From Candidatus Omnitrophota bacterium (GTDB taxonomy: Bacteria > Omnitrophota > Gorgyraeia > Zapsychrales > Zapsychraceae): a stretch of DNA of 48,543 bases. Below, piece after piece: positions 1 to 8,486 of this stretch. The notes under the pieces are model-generated. The model did not search any database. It was not told the origin of the DNA and saw nothing but the letters and a program-made list of their open reading frames with translations. The position numbers were made by a program, and so were the translations under genes. Each line of letters opens with the position of its first letter. The stretch's first letter is position 1. The stretch is taken from assembly GCA_028280285.1 (NCBI GenBank), contig JANQMA010000041.1:1-48543 (forward strand), written 5' to 3'.

Positions 1-73
1 GCGGGGTAGCTCAGCTGGTGAGAGCGTTCGGCTCATACCCGAAAGGTCGACGGTTCGATCCCGTCCCCCGCTA
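1..73 (+). tRNA. tRNA-Met (CAT), elongator type; first base outside window
   Basis: This is a cloverleaf with anticodon CAT at 34-36, a TTCGG/CCGAA anticodon stem (27-31 with 39-43) and T-loop TTCGATC at 54-60. The acceptor stem has only six pairs inside the window, so the first nucleotide lies before base 1. No CCA is encoded. The anticodon stem lacks the three G-C pairs typical of initiator tRNA, and the CTA end resembles the elongator Met tRNA of Bacillus. A tRNA-Ile2 (CAT read as k2C) cannot be fully excluded, because the tRNA-Ile lysidine synthetase gene lies 550 bases downstream. Confidence 0.9.
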
Positions 74-81
74 TTAAAATC

Positions 82-621
82 ATGAAAACGGCAAACATAT
101 TTCTTATTACTACATTACTTTTCGTCACAAATTCCACATACGCGCAAGAGTTTGATTTTCTTCTACGTGCCAATAAGGACTATAGCCATGTTAAAATAAA
201 CAAAGTCTTTAGTGCTGATAGTTTTGAACTTAAAGATGGTGAAAAAATCCGTCTTATCGGATTAGCCGCGCCGACTGTCAACATCCGTAAAAGAGAGGAT
301 GTCGAACGCGATAAATACGGCTTTCCCGTGAAAAGACCTGTGGATCCGGAAAGTCCGGTTGAAGAGCAGTCGTACAATTTTGCCGTTCAGTTGCTTGAAA
401 AACAACACGTCCGTTTAGAGTTTGATCACAATAAAAAGGATGATCAATTCTTTACTTACGCCTATGCTTTTCTTCCTGACGGCACTTTTGTTAACACAGA
501 AATCCTGCGCTACGGTTTTGCAAACTTACAAACCAGCCCGGTCAACAAAAAGTATAATGACCAGTTAAGAGAAGCCTACAAAGAAGCCCGACGTGAGATG
601 CGCGGACTACAAAGTTATTAA
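82..621 (+). CDS. Exported staphylococcal-nuclease-fold protein with degenerate active site
   Basis: The product has 179 residues with a signal peptide at about 1-21 (hydrophobic core ending at TYAQ). The rest follows the thermonuclease (SNase) fold: a beta-strand with Asp46, the segment RLIGLAAPT (57-65), and the AYAFLPDGTFVN strand before a C-terminal helix rich in Lys and Arg. Against S. aureus nuclease, Asp21 and Arg35 have counterparts (Asp46, Arg57). Asp40 is Ala62, Glu43 is Thr65, and the Arg87 position is Phe. The fold is therefore recognisable but the catalytic set is broken. It may bind nucleic acid or another ligand rather than cut. The gene abuts tilS: the stop codon is immediately followed by the tilS ATG. 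Confidence 0.75.
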   Translation: MKTANIFLITTLLFVTNSTYAQEFDFLLRANKDYSHVKINKVFSADSFELKDGEKIRLIGLAAPTVNIRKREDVERDKYGFPVKRPVDPESPVEEQSYNFAVQLLEKQHVRLEFDHNKKDDQFFTYAYAFLPDGTFVNTEILRYGFANLQTSPVNKKYNDQLREAYKEARREMRGLQSY

Positions 622-1611
622 ATGTCTTTGCCTGCCACTGTTAAAAACTTTATCCAAACGCACAGCCTAATTGCCCAAGGATCTACCGTTGTAATCGGCG
701 TTTCCGGCGGATGCGATTCACTGGTGCTCGCGCACACCTTAAATGAATTAAAGCATGAGCTCGGATGCCAACTCCACTTAGCCCACTTCAATCACAACCT
801 AAGAGCCTCATCAATCAAAGATGAAAAATGTGTTAAGGCCTTTGCCGTGCAAAATAACATTCCTCTTCACATCGGACAGTGGCAAAACCCACCGTCGACC
901 AATAGCAGTAATATCGAAGAGAAGGCACGCACAAAACGCCAACAATTTTTTAAAAGGATTGTGAAAAAAATCAATGCCGGCTGCGTTGCCCTAGCCCATC
1001 ACAAGCAAGATGTCGCCGAGACAGTGCTGATGAAACTTATGCGCGGCAGTGGTGCCAATGGCTTACAAGGCATTCTTCCTAAACGCACTATTGATAATAT
1101 TGTTTATATCCGTCCATTGTTGAGTGTTACAAAAGAGGCCATTATCAAATTTGCCAAACGTGAAAAAATTAAATATTGCCAAGACCCCACCAATACCGAT
1201 ACCCGATTTTTGAGAAATAAGATTCGTCGCCACCTTATCCCGAAACTTAAAAAAGAGTACAACCAAAATATTGAAGAGGGGCTTTACAATACAGCCCAAA
1301 TCTTAAGCGATGACTTTGCCTTTCTTAAAAATTACAGTGATAAATTATTTGCCAAACACGCCAAGCTTTCCCCTAAACGTGTATCACTTGATACAAGCGC
1401 CTTATCCCGATTACACACCGCCGTGCAAAGGCTAATGATCCGTCAAAGCTACGCTACACTGACCGGCAGCGATAACCGCATTACTTTTAGCCACATTGAT
1501 AAAATCTGTAACTCGTTGCAAAAAAAAGAGTTATCACAAAAATATTCCCTACCAAAAGGTGTAACTGCACGCATTTCCAAGAAAAAAGTGACGTTTTCCA
1601 TAAACGCTTGA
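622..1611 (+). CDS. tilS: tRNA(Ile)-lysidine synthetase TilS, short form
   Basis: The enzyme uses ATP and lysine to convert C34 of tRNA-Ile(CAU) to lysidine, so that the tRNA reads AUA and is charged with isoleucine. The product has 329 residues. The PP-loop motif SGGCDS is at 28-33, followed by the family segments HFNHNLR and HHKQDVAETVLMKLMRGSG. There is a short C-terminal helical region but no long C-terminal extension, as in the Aquifex-type short TilS. The start codon directly follows the stop of the upstream gene, which suggests translational coupling. A CAT-anticodon tRNA lies at the start of the window. Confidence 0.93.
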   Translation: MSLPATVKNFIQTHSLIAQGSTVVIGVSGGCDSLVLAHTLNELKHELGCQLHLAHFNHNLRASSIKDEKCVKAFAVQNNIPLHIGQWQNPPSTNSSNIEEKARTKRQQFFKRIVKKINAGCVALAHHKQDVAETVLMKLMRGSGANGLQGILPKRTIDNIVYIRPLLSVTKEAIIKFAKREKIKYCQDPTNTDTRFLRNKIRRHLIPKLKKEYNQNIEEGLYNTAQILSDDFAFLKNYSDKLFAKHAKLSPKRVSLDTSALSRLHTAVQRLMIRQSYATLTGSDNRITFSHIDKICNSLQKKELSQKYSLPKGVTARISKKKVTFSINA

Positions 1612-1651
1612 AAAATATAATGATATAACTTCAAGCCTGCGCATTTTTCGG

Positions 1652-1679
1652 TTGCAAGTATTTTGATTTGCTATATAAT
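1652..1679 (+). promoter_or_regulatory. Putative sigma70 promoter for ftsH
   Basis: TTGCAA (1652-1657) and TATAAT (1674-1679) are separated by 16 bases. A start site near 1686 would give a leader of about 120 bases containing the heptamer hairpin at 1723-1778 before the ftsH ATG. The assignment rests on motif match only. Confidence 0.5.
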
Positions 1680-1722
1680 CAATATCACTATATATAGCAA
1701 GCTAATGCTGTATACGAAAAAC

Positions 1723-1778
1723 CGTACTTCGACTTTCGTACTTCGAACTTCGATGTACCAAGTACGATGTACGAAGTA
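1723..1778. repeat. Heptamer hairpin element, word CGTACTT
   Basis: There are eight consecutive 7-base words. The first four are of CGTACTT/CGAACTT type and the last four of CGATGTA/CGAAGTA type. The second half is the imperfect reverse complement of the first with almost no loop, so the element folds into a hairpin of about 28 bp. It lies between the predicted ftsH promoter and the ftsH start codon. An open reading frame runs through it in frame with ftsH, but the repeat character argues that it is leader. Confidence 0.8.
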
Positions 1779-1806
1779 CAAAAACCCCATAATACTTTTT
1801 AAAACC

Positions 1807-3732
1807 ATGAGCACAAACCCCAATCCAGGTAAGCGTAAGCCGACCGAAAAAAATAAACGGAAGAATAATAAGCAGCCGAATAATAACTGGCTGTTTTGGG
1901 TTCTTTTAGGTTTCGCTATACTCATTCTTATGAGTCAGTCAGGACCGATCACAACAACCCCGGGAACAAGCAAATTAACTTATAGTGAATTCTATGCCAT
2001 TCTCGAACAAAATAAAGAAACCGGACGAATCACATCCGTTGACCTGATTGAAAGCACAGAAAATACTTTGCGCGGCGTGTATGATGACGGCACAACATTT
2101 ACACTCAATGTGCCTAAGAACGATGAAGCACTGATTGAACTTCTTAAAGCAAACGTTAATGAATTTACCGTCTCACCACCGGAAACATTTTGGAGTCAGG
2201 TATTTTTCTCCTTTATGCCGATCATATTGATCTTGCTTTTCATTTGGTTTTTATCGCATCGCGGTTCGCAGATGGGTAATAAGATATGGTCCTTCGGTAA
2301 ATCCCGCGCCAAAATGAAAGGCAAGGATGATAAAGATGTAACGTTTAAAAACGTTGCCGGTGTTGATGAAGCCAAAGAAGAATTGCAGGAAGTGATCGAA
2401 TTTTTAAAGGACCCTAAAAAGTTTGAAAAGCTCGGCGGAAAAATCCCTAAAGGTGTGTTGCTAATTGGCCCCCCAGGAACAGGAAAGACACTTCTTGCCA
2501 AAGCTGTTGCGGGGGAGGCCGGTGTTCCGTTTTTCTCGCTCAGCGGATCGGACTTTGTTGAGATGTTCGTCGGCGTCGGCGCCTCACGTGTGCGTGATCT
2601 TTTTGAACAAGGACGTAAAGCCTCACAAACATCCGGTAAAGGAGCGATTATATTTATCGATGAAATTGACGCCGTCGGCCGTCAACGCTTTACCGGCATT
2701 GGCGGTGGTAATGATGAGAGGGAGCAAACCCTTAACGCGCTTCTTGTGGAGATGGACGGGTTCAATAGTGTGAGCGGTTTAATCCTTATTGCCGCGACCA
2801 ACAGACCAGACACACTTGATCCGGCCTTACTCCGTCCGGGACGATTCGACCGGCAAGTTGTGGTGGGCTTACCGGATATTAACGGCCGTGAAGGCATTCT
2901 CAAAGTGCATTGTAAAAATATTAAACTCGCTGATCACGTTGACTTAAGAAAGATCGCACAACAAACGGTTTCCTTTTCAGGGGCAGACTTGGCTAATGTG
3001 TGTAATGAGGCTGCGCTTTTGGCTGCCCGCAAAGATAAAAAAGCGATTCAGATGGACGATTTTCATGCCGCCGTTGAACGGGTCACCATGGGCCCTGAGA
3101 AAAAAAGCCGTGTGATTTCAGAAAAAGAAAAGGTCATGACAGCATATCACGAAGCTGGGCATGCTATTCTATCAATGTTTATTCCTGAAGTTGATACGTT
3201 TACAAAAGTTTCGATTGTCCCGCGCGGCATGGCTGGCGGTTACACCTTAACACCACCAACAGAAGACAAGCATTACTACAATAAAAAAGAATTGATGGGT
3301 CAGATGGCGGTTCTTCTCGGTGGCAAAATCGGCGAGGAGCTTTATATAGGAGATACGTCCACAGGTGTTTCCAATGACCTTGAACGCGTGGCAAGCATTG
3401 CGCGCAACATGGTATGTGTCTTCGGCATGAATGATGAACTTGGTCCGCTGGCCTATGGCCAAAATCAACATCAACGTTTTCTCGGCCGGGACTTACTTGA
3501 ACGCAATGATGTCAGTGAAGAAACCGCCAAAATGATCGACACCGAAGTACGTAATCTTGTCAATGAAGCCTACAACCATGCGAAAAGCATATTGGAAAAG
3601 CACAGAGACAAACTCGATCTAATGGCCAAATATTTGATTGAAAAAGAGACGATGGACATTGATGATGCGCTTGATTTGTTTCAAATGCCGAAGCGCGAAC
3701 AACCACCTGAAGAAGAGACACCAGAGAAATAA
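1807..3732 (+). CDS. ftsH: ATP-dependent zinc metalloprotease FtsH
   Basis: This membrane-anchored AAA+ protease degrades misfolded and regulatory proteins. The product has 641 residues from the ATG at 1807. A Lys/Asn-rich N-terminus is followed by a first membrane segment (about 27-45), an extracytoplasmic stretch and a second membrane segment (about 131-152). Next come Walker A GPPGTGKT (221-228), Walker [10 protein letters not shown], the second region of homology [20 protein letters not shown], and the zinc site HEAGH (448-452). The frame stays open upstream to about 1663, but that part runs through a heptamer hairpin and adds nothing family-like, so 1807 is preferred. Confidence 0.97.
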   Translation: MSTNPNPGKRKPTEKNKRKNNKQPNNNWLFWVLLGFAILILMSQSGPITTTPGTSKLTYSEFYAILEQNKETGRITSVDLIESTENTLRGVYDDGTTFTLNVPKNDEALIELLKANVNEFTVSPPETFWSQVFFSFMPIILILLFIWFLSHRGSQMGNKIWSFGKSRAKMKGKDDKDVTFKNVAGVDEAKEELQEVIEFLKDPKKFEKLGGKIPKGVLLIGPPGTGKTLLAKAVAGEAGVPFFSLSGSDFVEMFVGVGASRVRDLFEQGRKASQTSGKGAIIFIDEIDAVGRQRFTGIGGGNDEREQTLNALLVEMDGFNSVSGLILIAATNRPDTLDPALLRPGRFDRQVVVGLPDINGREGILKVHCKNIKLADHVDLRKIAQQTVSFSGADLANVCNEAALLAARKDKKAIQMDDFHAAVERVTMGPEKKSRVISEKEKVMTAYHEAGHAILSMFIPEVDTFTKVSIVPRGMAGGYTLTPPTEDKHYYNKKELMGQMAVLLGGKIGEELYIGDTSTGVSNDLERVASIARNMVCVFGMNDELGPLAYGQNQHQRFLGRDLLERNDVSEETAKMIDTEVRNLVNEAYNHAKSILEKHRDKLDLMAKYLIEKETMDIDDALDLFQMPKREQPPEEETPEK

Positions 3733-3745
3733 AAAAGAGCACAGC

Positions 3746-3819
3746 GTCATTAGTCTTTGGTCATTTGTCATTGGAGGACCAATGACCAAGCACCAATGAC
3801 GAACGACCAAATTCAATGA
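3746..3819. repeat. Heptamer hairpin element, word GTCATTG
   Basis: Words of GTCATTA/GTCATTG type run from 3746. The complementary words (AATGACC, AATGACG) follow from 3781 with a loop of only a few bases. The element fills the gap between the ftsH stop and folP, and its last bases overlap the folP ATG at 3816. Confidence 0.8.
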
Positions 3820-4712
3820 CTTTGGCAAAACAACGTTCATTTACAACCAAAACACAACGCAAAGTATACCGCATTCAAGCCGGCGCACAGACCATAGCTC
3901 TTGGTCAGCAAACCAAAATCATGGGCATTGTCAACGTGACGCCTGATTCCTTTAGCTACGATGGTCAGCTAAAGGGTCCTGACTTTGCTCACCGCGCGGT
4001 CATGCGGGCCAAACGGCTTGTGAAACGAGGTGCCGACATCATTGATGTTGGCGGGGAATCAACCCGTCCCGGAGCTAAGCCGGTTGGTGTTCAAGAGGAG
4101 CTCCGCCGGGTTATTCCAGTGATCAGCGCCCTTGCCAAATGGAATAAGGTTCCACTATCCGTTGATACGTATAAAGCGGATGTGGCCGAACAGGCTTTGG
4201 ATGCCGGGGCCGTGATCATTAACAATATTATGGGCACCAAGCCAACGAAACGACTGATTAAAATGGTTGCCCGGTATAATGCGGCCATTGTCTTGATGCA
4301 CATTAAGGGCACACCGCGCACCATGCAGAAGAATATTGCGTATACAAACGTTGTTAAAGATATTGTAAGCGCTCTTAAACATTCGATTGATTTTTGTCTG
4401 GATCATGGATTAAATCGTAAAAATATTATCATCGATCCCGGCATCGGCTTTGGCAAAACCGTCGAAGATAATTTGAGTATTATTAATTCACTCACTGAGT
4501 TTAAGACACTTGATTGCCCGCTACTACTTGGAACATCACGCAAATCATTTATCGGCCACGTGCTTGATAAGGAAGTAAACAATAGACTGTACGGATCCCT
4601 GGCAACTGTTGCGGCCGGGATTATCAATGGCGCGCACATTGTCCGCGTCCATGATGTCAAAGAAACCAGACAGACAGCACTCATCACAGATGCTATCATC
4701 AATGAAGGATAA
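3816..4712 (+). CDS. folP: Dihydropteroate synthase FolP
   Basis: The enzyme condenses 6-hydroxymethyl-dihydropterin pyrophosphate with p-aminobenzoate in folate synthesis. The product has 298 residues. The first family signature MGIVNVTPDSFS begins near residue 36 and the second, DIIDVGGESTRPGA, near residue 73. Later conserved parts are DPGIGFGKT (pterin binding) and LLGTSRKSF with the catalytic-site Ser-Arg-Lys. The ATG at 3816 is the only methionine giving the usual N-terminal strand before MGIVN, and it lies inside the end of a heptamer repeat. The gene is followed 7 bases later by cdaA. Confidence 0.95.
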   Translation: MTLAKQRSFTTKTQRKVYRIQAGAQTIALGQQTKIMGIVNVTPDSFSYDGQLKGPDFAHRAVMRAKRLVKRGADIIDVGGESTRPGAKPVGVQEELRRVIPVISALAKWNKVPLSVDTYKADVAEQALDAGAVIINNIMGTKPTKRLIKMVARYNAAIVLMHIKGTPRTMQKNIAYTNVVKDIVSALKHSIDFCLDHGLNRKNIIIDPGIGFGKTVEDNLSIINSLTEFKTLDCPLLLGTSRKSFIGHVLDKEVNNRLYGSLATVAAGIINGAHIVRVHDVKETRQTALITDAIINEG

Positions 4713-4719
4713 ATACTAA

Positions 4720-5499
4720 ATGACTTTTTATGCTTACAGCGCCGTTAAGGCTGTTTTAGAAATCATCATTCTCTGGGTTGTGATTTACCGCACCCTGGCC
4801 TATTTTGAAGGGACGCGTGCGTTTCACGTCCTTAAGGGTTTATCCTATGTTCTGATCGGATTTTTGATTTCTCAGTTAATCGGACTTGACACGATCAACT
4901 GGCTTTTGACAAAGTTTTTCGGAATTTCGATTATCGCAGTTATGATCATCTTTCAACAAGAACTGCGTCAAGGCCTGGCCCGTCTAGGTCAGCAGCACTT
5001 ATTTAATATCGCGATGGATGAATCGGAAATCGTCGCGTTGATCGAGGAGATCACGACGTCAGCCTACAAACTATCAAAAAAGAAAATCGGTTGTTTGATC
5101 GCCATTGAGCGTGAAATCAAACTGAAAAATTATATCGAAAGCGGCATTCAATTGGATGCCAAGATTTCCTCCGAGCTTATTCAAAATATTTTTGAACCCA
5201 ATACACCTCTGCATGACGGAGGGATTATCACACGGGCTGACCGTATCGTTGCGGCATCCTGTTTATTTCCGCTGTCTGAAAATCCAAACTTCAGCCGTAT
5301 CCTCGGAACACGCCACCGGGCCGCGCTCGGTATCACCGAGCAAACAGATGCCATTGTTTTGCTTGTCTCAGAAGAGACAGGAGAGATTTCGGTTGCCTCA
5401 GACGGGCGTTTTATTCCGGTGGTGAACCGCGAACGTTTAATCAATATTCTTAAAAATTTACTGGTTGTCTCCGATAAAGATAAAAAGAAAACATCATGA
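4720..5499 (+). CDS. cdaA: Diadenylate cyclase CdaA (c-di-AMP synthase)
   Basis: The enzyme makes the second messenger cyclic di-AMP from two ATP at the membrane. The product has 259 residues. Three N-terminal membrane helices (about 8-80) precede the DAC domain with DGG at 166-168 (LHDGGII) and RHR at 198-200 (GTRHRAALG), both needed for catalysis. The layout matches CdaA rather than DisA or CdaS. The stop TGA overlaps the ATG of the 31-codon frame at 5496 (ATGA), the position where cdaR/ybbR normally sits. Confidence 0.95.
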   Translation: MTFYAYSAVKAVLEIIILWVVIYRTLAYFEGTRAFHVLKGLSYVLIGFLISQLIGLDTINWLLTKFFGISIIAVMIIFQQELRQGLARLGQQHLFNIAMDESEIVALIEEITTSAYKLSKKKIGCLIAIEREIKLKNYIESGIQLDAKISSELIQNIFEPNTPLHDGGIITRADRIVAASCLFPLSENPNFSRILGTRHRAALGITEQTDAIVLLVSEETGEISVASDGRFIPVVNRERLINILKNLLVVSDKDKKKTS

Positions 5500-5591
5500 A
5501 AAAACTTTTCACACATAACTTAAGTTTAAAAATCATTTCACTCGGGCTTGCCATTATTACCTGGTTTTATATTTATCGATTATTAAAGTAA
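5496..5591 (+). CDS. 31-residue CdaR/YbbR-like membrane microprotein
   Basis: The frame starts at the ATGA overlap with the cdaA stop and encodes 31 residues. A basic start (MKKLFTHNLSLK) is followed by one hydrophobic helix (about 13-27) containing ITWFY, then a short basic tail. This matches the first 30 or so residues of CdaR/YbbR proteins, which begin with a Lys-rich NLxLKxxSLxxAxxxWFY membrane anchor and regulate CdaA. The extracytoplasmic YbbR domains are absent, and only a heptamer hairpin separates this frame from pdxJ. It could be a functional mini-regulator or a truncated cdaR. Translational coupling and preserved hydrophobicity favour a real product. Confidence 0.65.
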   Translation: MKKLFTHNLSLKIISLGLAIITWFYIYRLLK

Positions 5592-5602
5592 TATAAAATA
5601 AG

Positions 5603-5668
5603 GTTGTTGGTTGTTCGTTGATAGTTGTTGGGTTAAATTCCAACAACAAACAACTATCAACCATCAAC
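5603..5668. repeat. Heptamer hairpin element, word GTTGTTG
   Basis: This is the clearest copy in the window. Four 7-base words of GTTGTTG type fill 5603-5630, a 10-base loop spans 5631-5640, and four complementary words of CAACAAC type fill 5641-5668. The innermost words pair perfectly and the outer ones carry single mismatches. It lies between the CdaR-like microprotein and pdxJ. Confidence 0.9.
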
Positions 5669-5683
5669 TAAAGAAAAACCATC

Positions 5684-6397
5684 ATGCCAAAACTGGGTGT
5701 AAATATTGATCATGTCGCCACACTGCGCCAGGCACGCCGGGAGCATGATCCCGATCCTGTGGCCGCCGCACTCATTGCCGCAAAAAGCGGGGCCAACACC
5801 ATTGTCTGCCATCTGCGGGAAGACCGCCGCCACATCCAAGACAAAGATGTTATTCAACTTAAAAAAAAGCTAACCAAACCGCTTAATTTCGAAATGGCGC
5901 TTAATGCCGGTATCATTAAGTTTGCGGCCCGCATTAAACCTAAATACTGCATGTTCGTTCCGGAAAAAAGAACGGAGATCACAACAGAAGGCGGGCTTGA
6001 TATTGTTAAGTATTTCCGTCGTGTGAAAACGGCCACTGCACAGCTCGCGAAGAAAGGCATTATTGTCAGCGTCTTTGTGGATCCCGTTAAAAAACAAATC
6101 GATGCCGCTATAAAAGCCGGCGCCCGGATTATTGAACTGCATACCGGCCCGTACGCTAACGCAAAAACAAAAGTTGGTAAACAAAAGCAATTGGCCAAAA
6201 TTAAACGCATGGCCCAATACGCCAAGACCAAAGGGCTTATTGTGCACGCCGGTCATGGACTGAAATACCGCGATGTTAAACCTGTGGCACGGATTAAAGA
6301 AATTGATGAACTTAACATCGGGCATTCGATTGTAGCGCGTAGCATTACTGTTGGTATGGCAAAAGCAGTTAGGGAGATGAAAAGACTTGTTAAATAG
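5684..6397 (+). CDS. pdxJ: Pyridoxine 5'-phosphate synthase PdxJ
   Basis: The enzyme joins 1-deoxyxylulose 5-phosphate and 3-amino-2-oxopropyl phosphate to form pyridoxine 5'-phosphate. The product has 237 residues, the normal length. The family start LGVNIDHVATLRQAR is followed by DPDPVAAA, CHLREDRRHIQDKD, FEMAL, PEKRTEITTEGGLD, and the phosphate-binding end HAGHGL with NIGHSIVARS. The gene sits between two heptamer hairpins. Confidence 0.96.
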   Translation: MPKLGVNIDHVATLRQARREHDPDPVAAALIAAKSGANTIVCHLREDRRHIQDKDVIQLKKKLTKPLNFEMALNAGIIKFAARIKPKYCMFVPEKRTEITTEGGLDIVKYFRRVKTATAQLAKKGIIVSVFVDPVKKQIDAAIKAGARIIELHTGPYANAKTKVGKQKQLAKIKRMAQYAKTKGLIVHAGHGLKYRDVKPVARIKEIDELNIGHSIVARSITVGMAKAVREMKRLVK

Positions 6398-6464
6398 TAT
6401 TTAGTAATTGGTAGTTGGTAATTAGTTTGAACACTAATTACCAATTACTAACGACCAACGACAT
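6395..6464. repeat. Heptamer hairpin element, word TGGTAAT
   Basis: Words TAGTATT, TAGTAAT, TGGTAGT and TGGTAAT fill 6395-6422. A 14-base loop follows, then complementary words of ATTACCA/ACGACCA type at 6437-6464. The first base or two overlap the pdxJ stop codon. The element ends 10 bases before acpS. Confidence 0.85.
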
Positions 6465-6473
6465 TTAATCATT

Positions 6474-6824
6474 ATGAAGATCCAAACAGGAATAGACATT
6501 ATCGAAATCGAACGCATTAAAAAAGCCATGGACCGCTGGGGCGACAATTTTTTAAACCATGTCCTTAATCAAGAAGAGATTGATTATATCAAACAATATA
6601 AACATCCTGCCCAACATGTGGCGGCACGGTTTGCCGCCAAAGAAGCGATTTATAAAGCCATCAGCACCGATCAAACATTGGGCTGGAAGGATATGACAAT
6701 TCTAAACGATGCTAATGGCTGTCCCTATTGCAAATTTAAAGAAGGCAAGGGAGCAAACAACTTAACCTTATCGATATCCCATTCAAAACACTATGCGGTT
6801 GCCAACGCAATTATCACGACGTAA
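6474..6824 (+). CDS. acpS: Holo-[acyl-carrier-protein] synthase AcpS
   Basis: The enzyme transfers 4'-phosphopantetheine from CoA to acyl carrier protein. The product has 116 residues, the typical length. Motifs are the N-terminal GIDIIEIERI (metal-binding Asp), the central RFAAKEAIYKA with the catalytic Glu and Lys, and the C-terminal LSISHSKHYAVA. The last 32 bases overlap the next gene in another frame, which suggests coupled translation. Confidence 0.95.
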   Translation: MKIQTGIDIIEIERIKKAMDRWGDNFLNHVLNQEEIDYIKQYKHPAQHVAARFAAKEAIYKAISTDQTLGWKDMTILNDANGCPYCKFKEGKGANNLTLSISHSKHYAVANAIITT

Positions 6825-7638
6825 AAAAAACGTTCATAAAAATACCTTTGGACATGTTTTGGTATTAGCCGGTTCCAAGCGTATGCTCGGTGCAGCTGCA
6901 CTCACCGGCCTTGCCGCCATGCGCACCGGTGCAGGCCTTGTCACCACCGGTGTTCCCAAATCTCTTAATACAACGCTTCATAAAAAATTATCCAATGTCA
7001 TCATGACATTACCTTTGGCAGAAACCAAAGAACAATCGGTTAGCTTTACCGCCTTTAAAGCAATAAAACCCATACTTAATAAATACACTGTCATTGCACT
7101 TGGCCCCGGCCTATCCCAAAGCACAAGCACACAAAAATTTATCTTTGCCGTCATTGAGCATTCACCTGTTCCTGTCATTATTGATGCGGATGCACTTAAT
7201 GCGGTGAGCAATAACACACAAATTCTTTTAAAAGCCAAATCCCATTTGATTTTAACACCGCATCCGGGTGAGATGGCCAGGCTCACAGGCCTCACTAAAG
7301 CAGCCATTGAAAAAGATAGAAAGACAATCGCCGAAAAATTTACGCGTAAGTTTAAATGCACACTTCTCCTTAAAGGCCCGCGCACTGTTGTCGCAAGCCC
7401 GAACAAACGCACCTATATCAACACAACCGGCAATAGTGGCATGGCCACCGCCGGAAGTGGGGACGTGCTGACCGGCATTATCGCCGGGCTTGGATCCCAG
7501 GGTTCGAATCCCTATCTCGCTGCCAAATATGGCGCTTATCTACACGGAATCGCCGGCGACCTGGCGGCCAAGTCCAAGGGACGTCTGTCCATGATCGCGG
7601 CGGATATCATCGACTTCATTCCCAAGGCGTTAAAATAG
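6793..7638 (+). CDS. nnrD: ADP-dependent NAD(P)H-hydrate dehydratase NnrD
   Basis: The enzyme repairs hydrated NAD(P)H using ADP or ATP. The product has 281 residues, the C-terminal half of the YjeF family without the epimerase (NnrE) half. Motifs are HKNTFGHVLVLAGS, ALTGLAAMRTGAGLVT, LTPHPGEMARLTG and GNSGMATAGSGDVLTGIIAGL, the nucleotide-binding and catalytic region. The start at 6793 gives the usual short basic lead before HKxxFGHV and creates a 32-base overlap with acpS. A later start would remove conserved residues. Confidence 0.93.
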   Translation: MRLPTQLSRRKKNVHKNTFGHVLVLAGSKRMLGAAALTGLAAMRTGAGLVTTGVPKSLNTTLHKKLSNVIMTLPLAETKEQSVSFTAFKAIKPILNKYTVIALGPGLSQSTSTQKFIFAVIEHSPVPVIIDADALNAVSNNTQILLKAKSHLILTPHPGEMARLTGLTKAAIEKDRKTIAEKFTRKFKCTLLLKGPRTVVASPNKRTYINTTGNSGMATAGSGDVLTGIIAGLGSQGSNPYLAAKYGAYLHGIAGDLAAKSKGRLSMIAADIIDFIPKALK

Positions 7639-7639
7639 A

Positions 7640-7709
7640 GTGATCAGAGTTCAGTGATCAGTGCTCGTAGCCCATGGCTTCTGATCACTGACCGCCGATC
7701 ACTGACCAC
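7640..7709. repeat. Heptamer hairpin element, word GTGATCA
   Basis: Words GTGATCA, GAGTTCA, GTGATCA and GTGCTCG start one base after the nnrD stop (7640-7667). Complementary words TGATCAC, TGACCGC, CGATCAC and TGACCAC fill 7682-7709. The loop is 14 bases and contains a small CCCATGG palindrome. The element ends 40 bases before queH. Confidence 0.85.
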
Positions 7710-7749
7710 TATTATTGACTTTTCCCATCAGATAAGAGACAATACTCCC

Positions 7750-8412
7750 ATGAAAGAGCAGAAAAAACGCCCTCAACTGACCGCCCCAAACGGAGCGAAA
7801 AAAGTCCTCATGCACTCCTGCTGTGCACCATGTTCCGGAGAGATTATGGAAGCGATGGTGGAATCCGGCATTGATTTGACCATCTTTTTTTACAATCCCA
7901 ATATCCATCCGCGCGACGAATACGAATTGCGCAAAAATGAAAATATCCGCTTTGCCGAGAAAATGAATATTCCATTCATTGATGCAGACTATGACCGCGA
8001 CAACTGGTTTAAACGTGCCCGCGGCCTTGAGATGGAACCTGAGCGCGGCAAGCGCTGCACCATGTGCTTTGATATGCGTTTTGAACGCACCGCACTGTTC
8101 GCCCAAGAAAACGGATTTAATGTCTTTACCAGCAGCCTCGGGCTTTCCCGCTGGAAAGATATGGTCCAAATCAATGGATGTGGCATGCGCGCGGCCAACC
8201 GTTACCCGGTCCTTGTCTACTGGACCTACAACTGGCGTAAGCATGGCGGCTCATCCCGTATGTATGAAATTTCCAAACGCGAAGAGTTCTACAAACAGGA
8301 ATATTGCGGCTGCGTGTACTCTCTGCGCGACACCAATCTCTGGCGCCTTAAAAACAACCGCCCCAAAATCGATAAAGGCACCGCCTTTTATGGCAATTCA
8401 CAATTATCCTAA
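7750..8412 (+). CDS. queH: Epoxyqueuosine reductase QueH
   Basis: The enzyme carries out the last step of queuosine synthesis in tRNA, as the non-orthologous alternative to QueG (DUF208 family). The product has 220 residues from the ATG at 7750. The Cys pair is in HSCCAPCSG, followed by [12 protein letters not shown], further Cys residues in RCTMCFDMR, and the C-terminal YCGC. These Cys residues bind an iron-sulfur cluster and a further metal in characterised QueH. The frame is open back to 7654, but that stretch runs through the heptamer hairpin, so the later ATG is chosen. Confidence 0.93.
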   Translation: MKEQKKRPQLTAPNGAKKVLMHSCCAPCSGEIMEAMVESGIDLTIFFYNPNIHPRDEYELRKNENIRFAEKMNIPFIDADYDRDNWFKRARGLEMEPERGKRCTMCFDMRFERTALFAQENGFNVFTSSLGLSRWKDMVQINGCGMRAANRYPVLVYWTYNWRKHGGSSRMYEISKREEFYKQEYCGCVYSLRDTNLWRLKNNRPKIDKGTAFYGNSQLS

Positions 8413-8486
8413 TTCTTACTTGTTCCGCCCAGCTTTGACCGCTAAAATAGACTAATGTTTAATATTTAATAATATTAATATTTATA

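Noticed and set aside
1663-1806. N-terminal extension of ftsH by 48 codons
   Set aside because: The extension runs through the heptamer hairpin and a -10-like box and has no family similarity. The ATG at 1807 gives a normal FtsH N-terminus.
7485-7515. tRNA T-arm-like sequence (GGTTCGAATCC) inside nnrD
   Set aside because: The bases encode the conserved NnrD segment between the nucleotide-binding loop and the YLHG motif. No acceptor or anticodon arm is found around it, so it is most likely chance.
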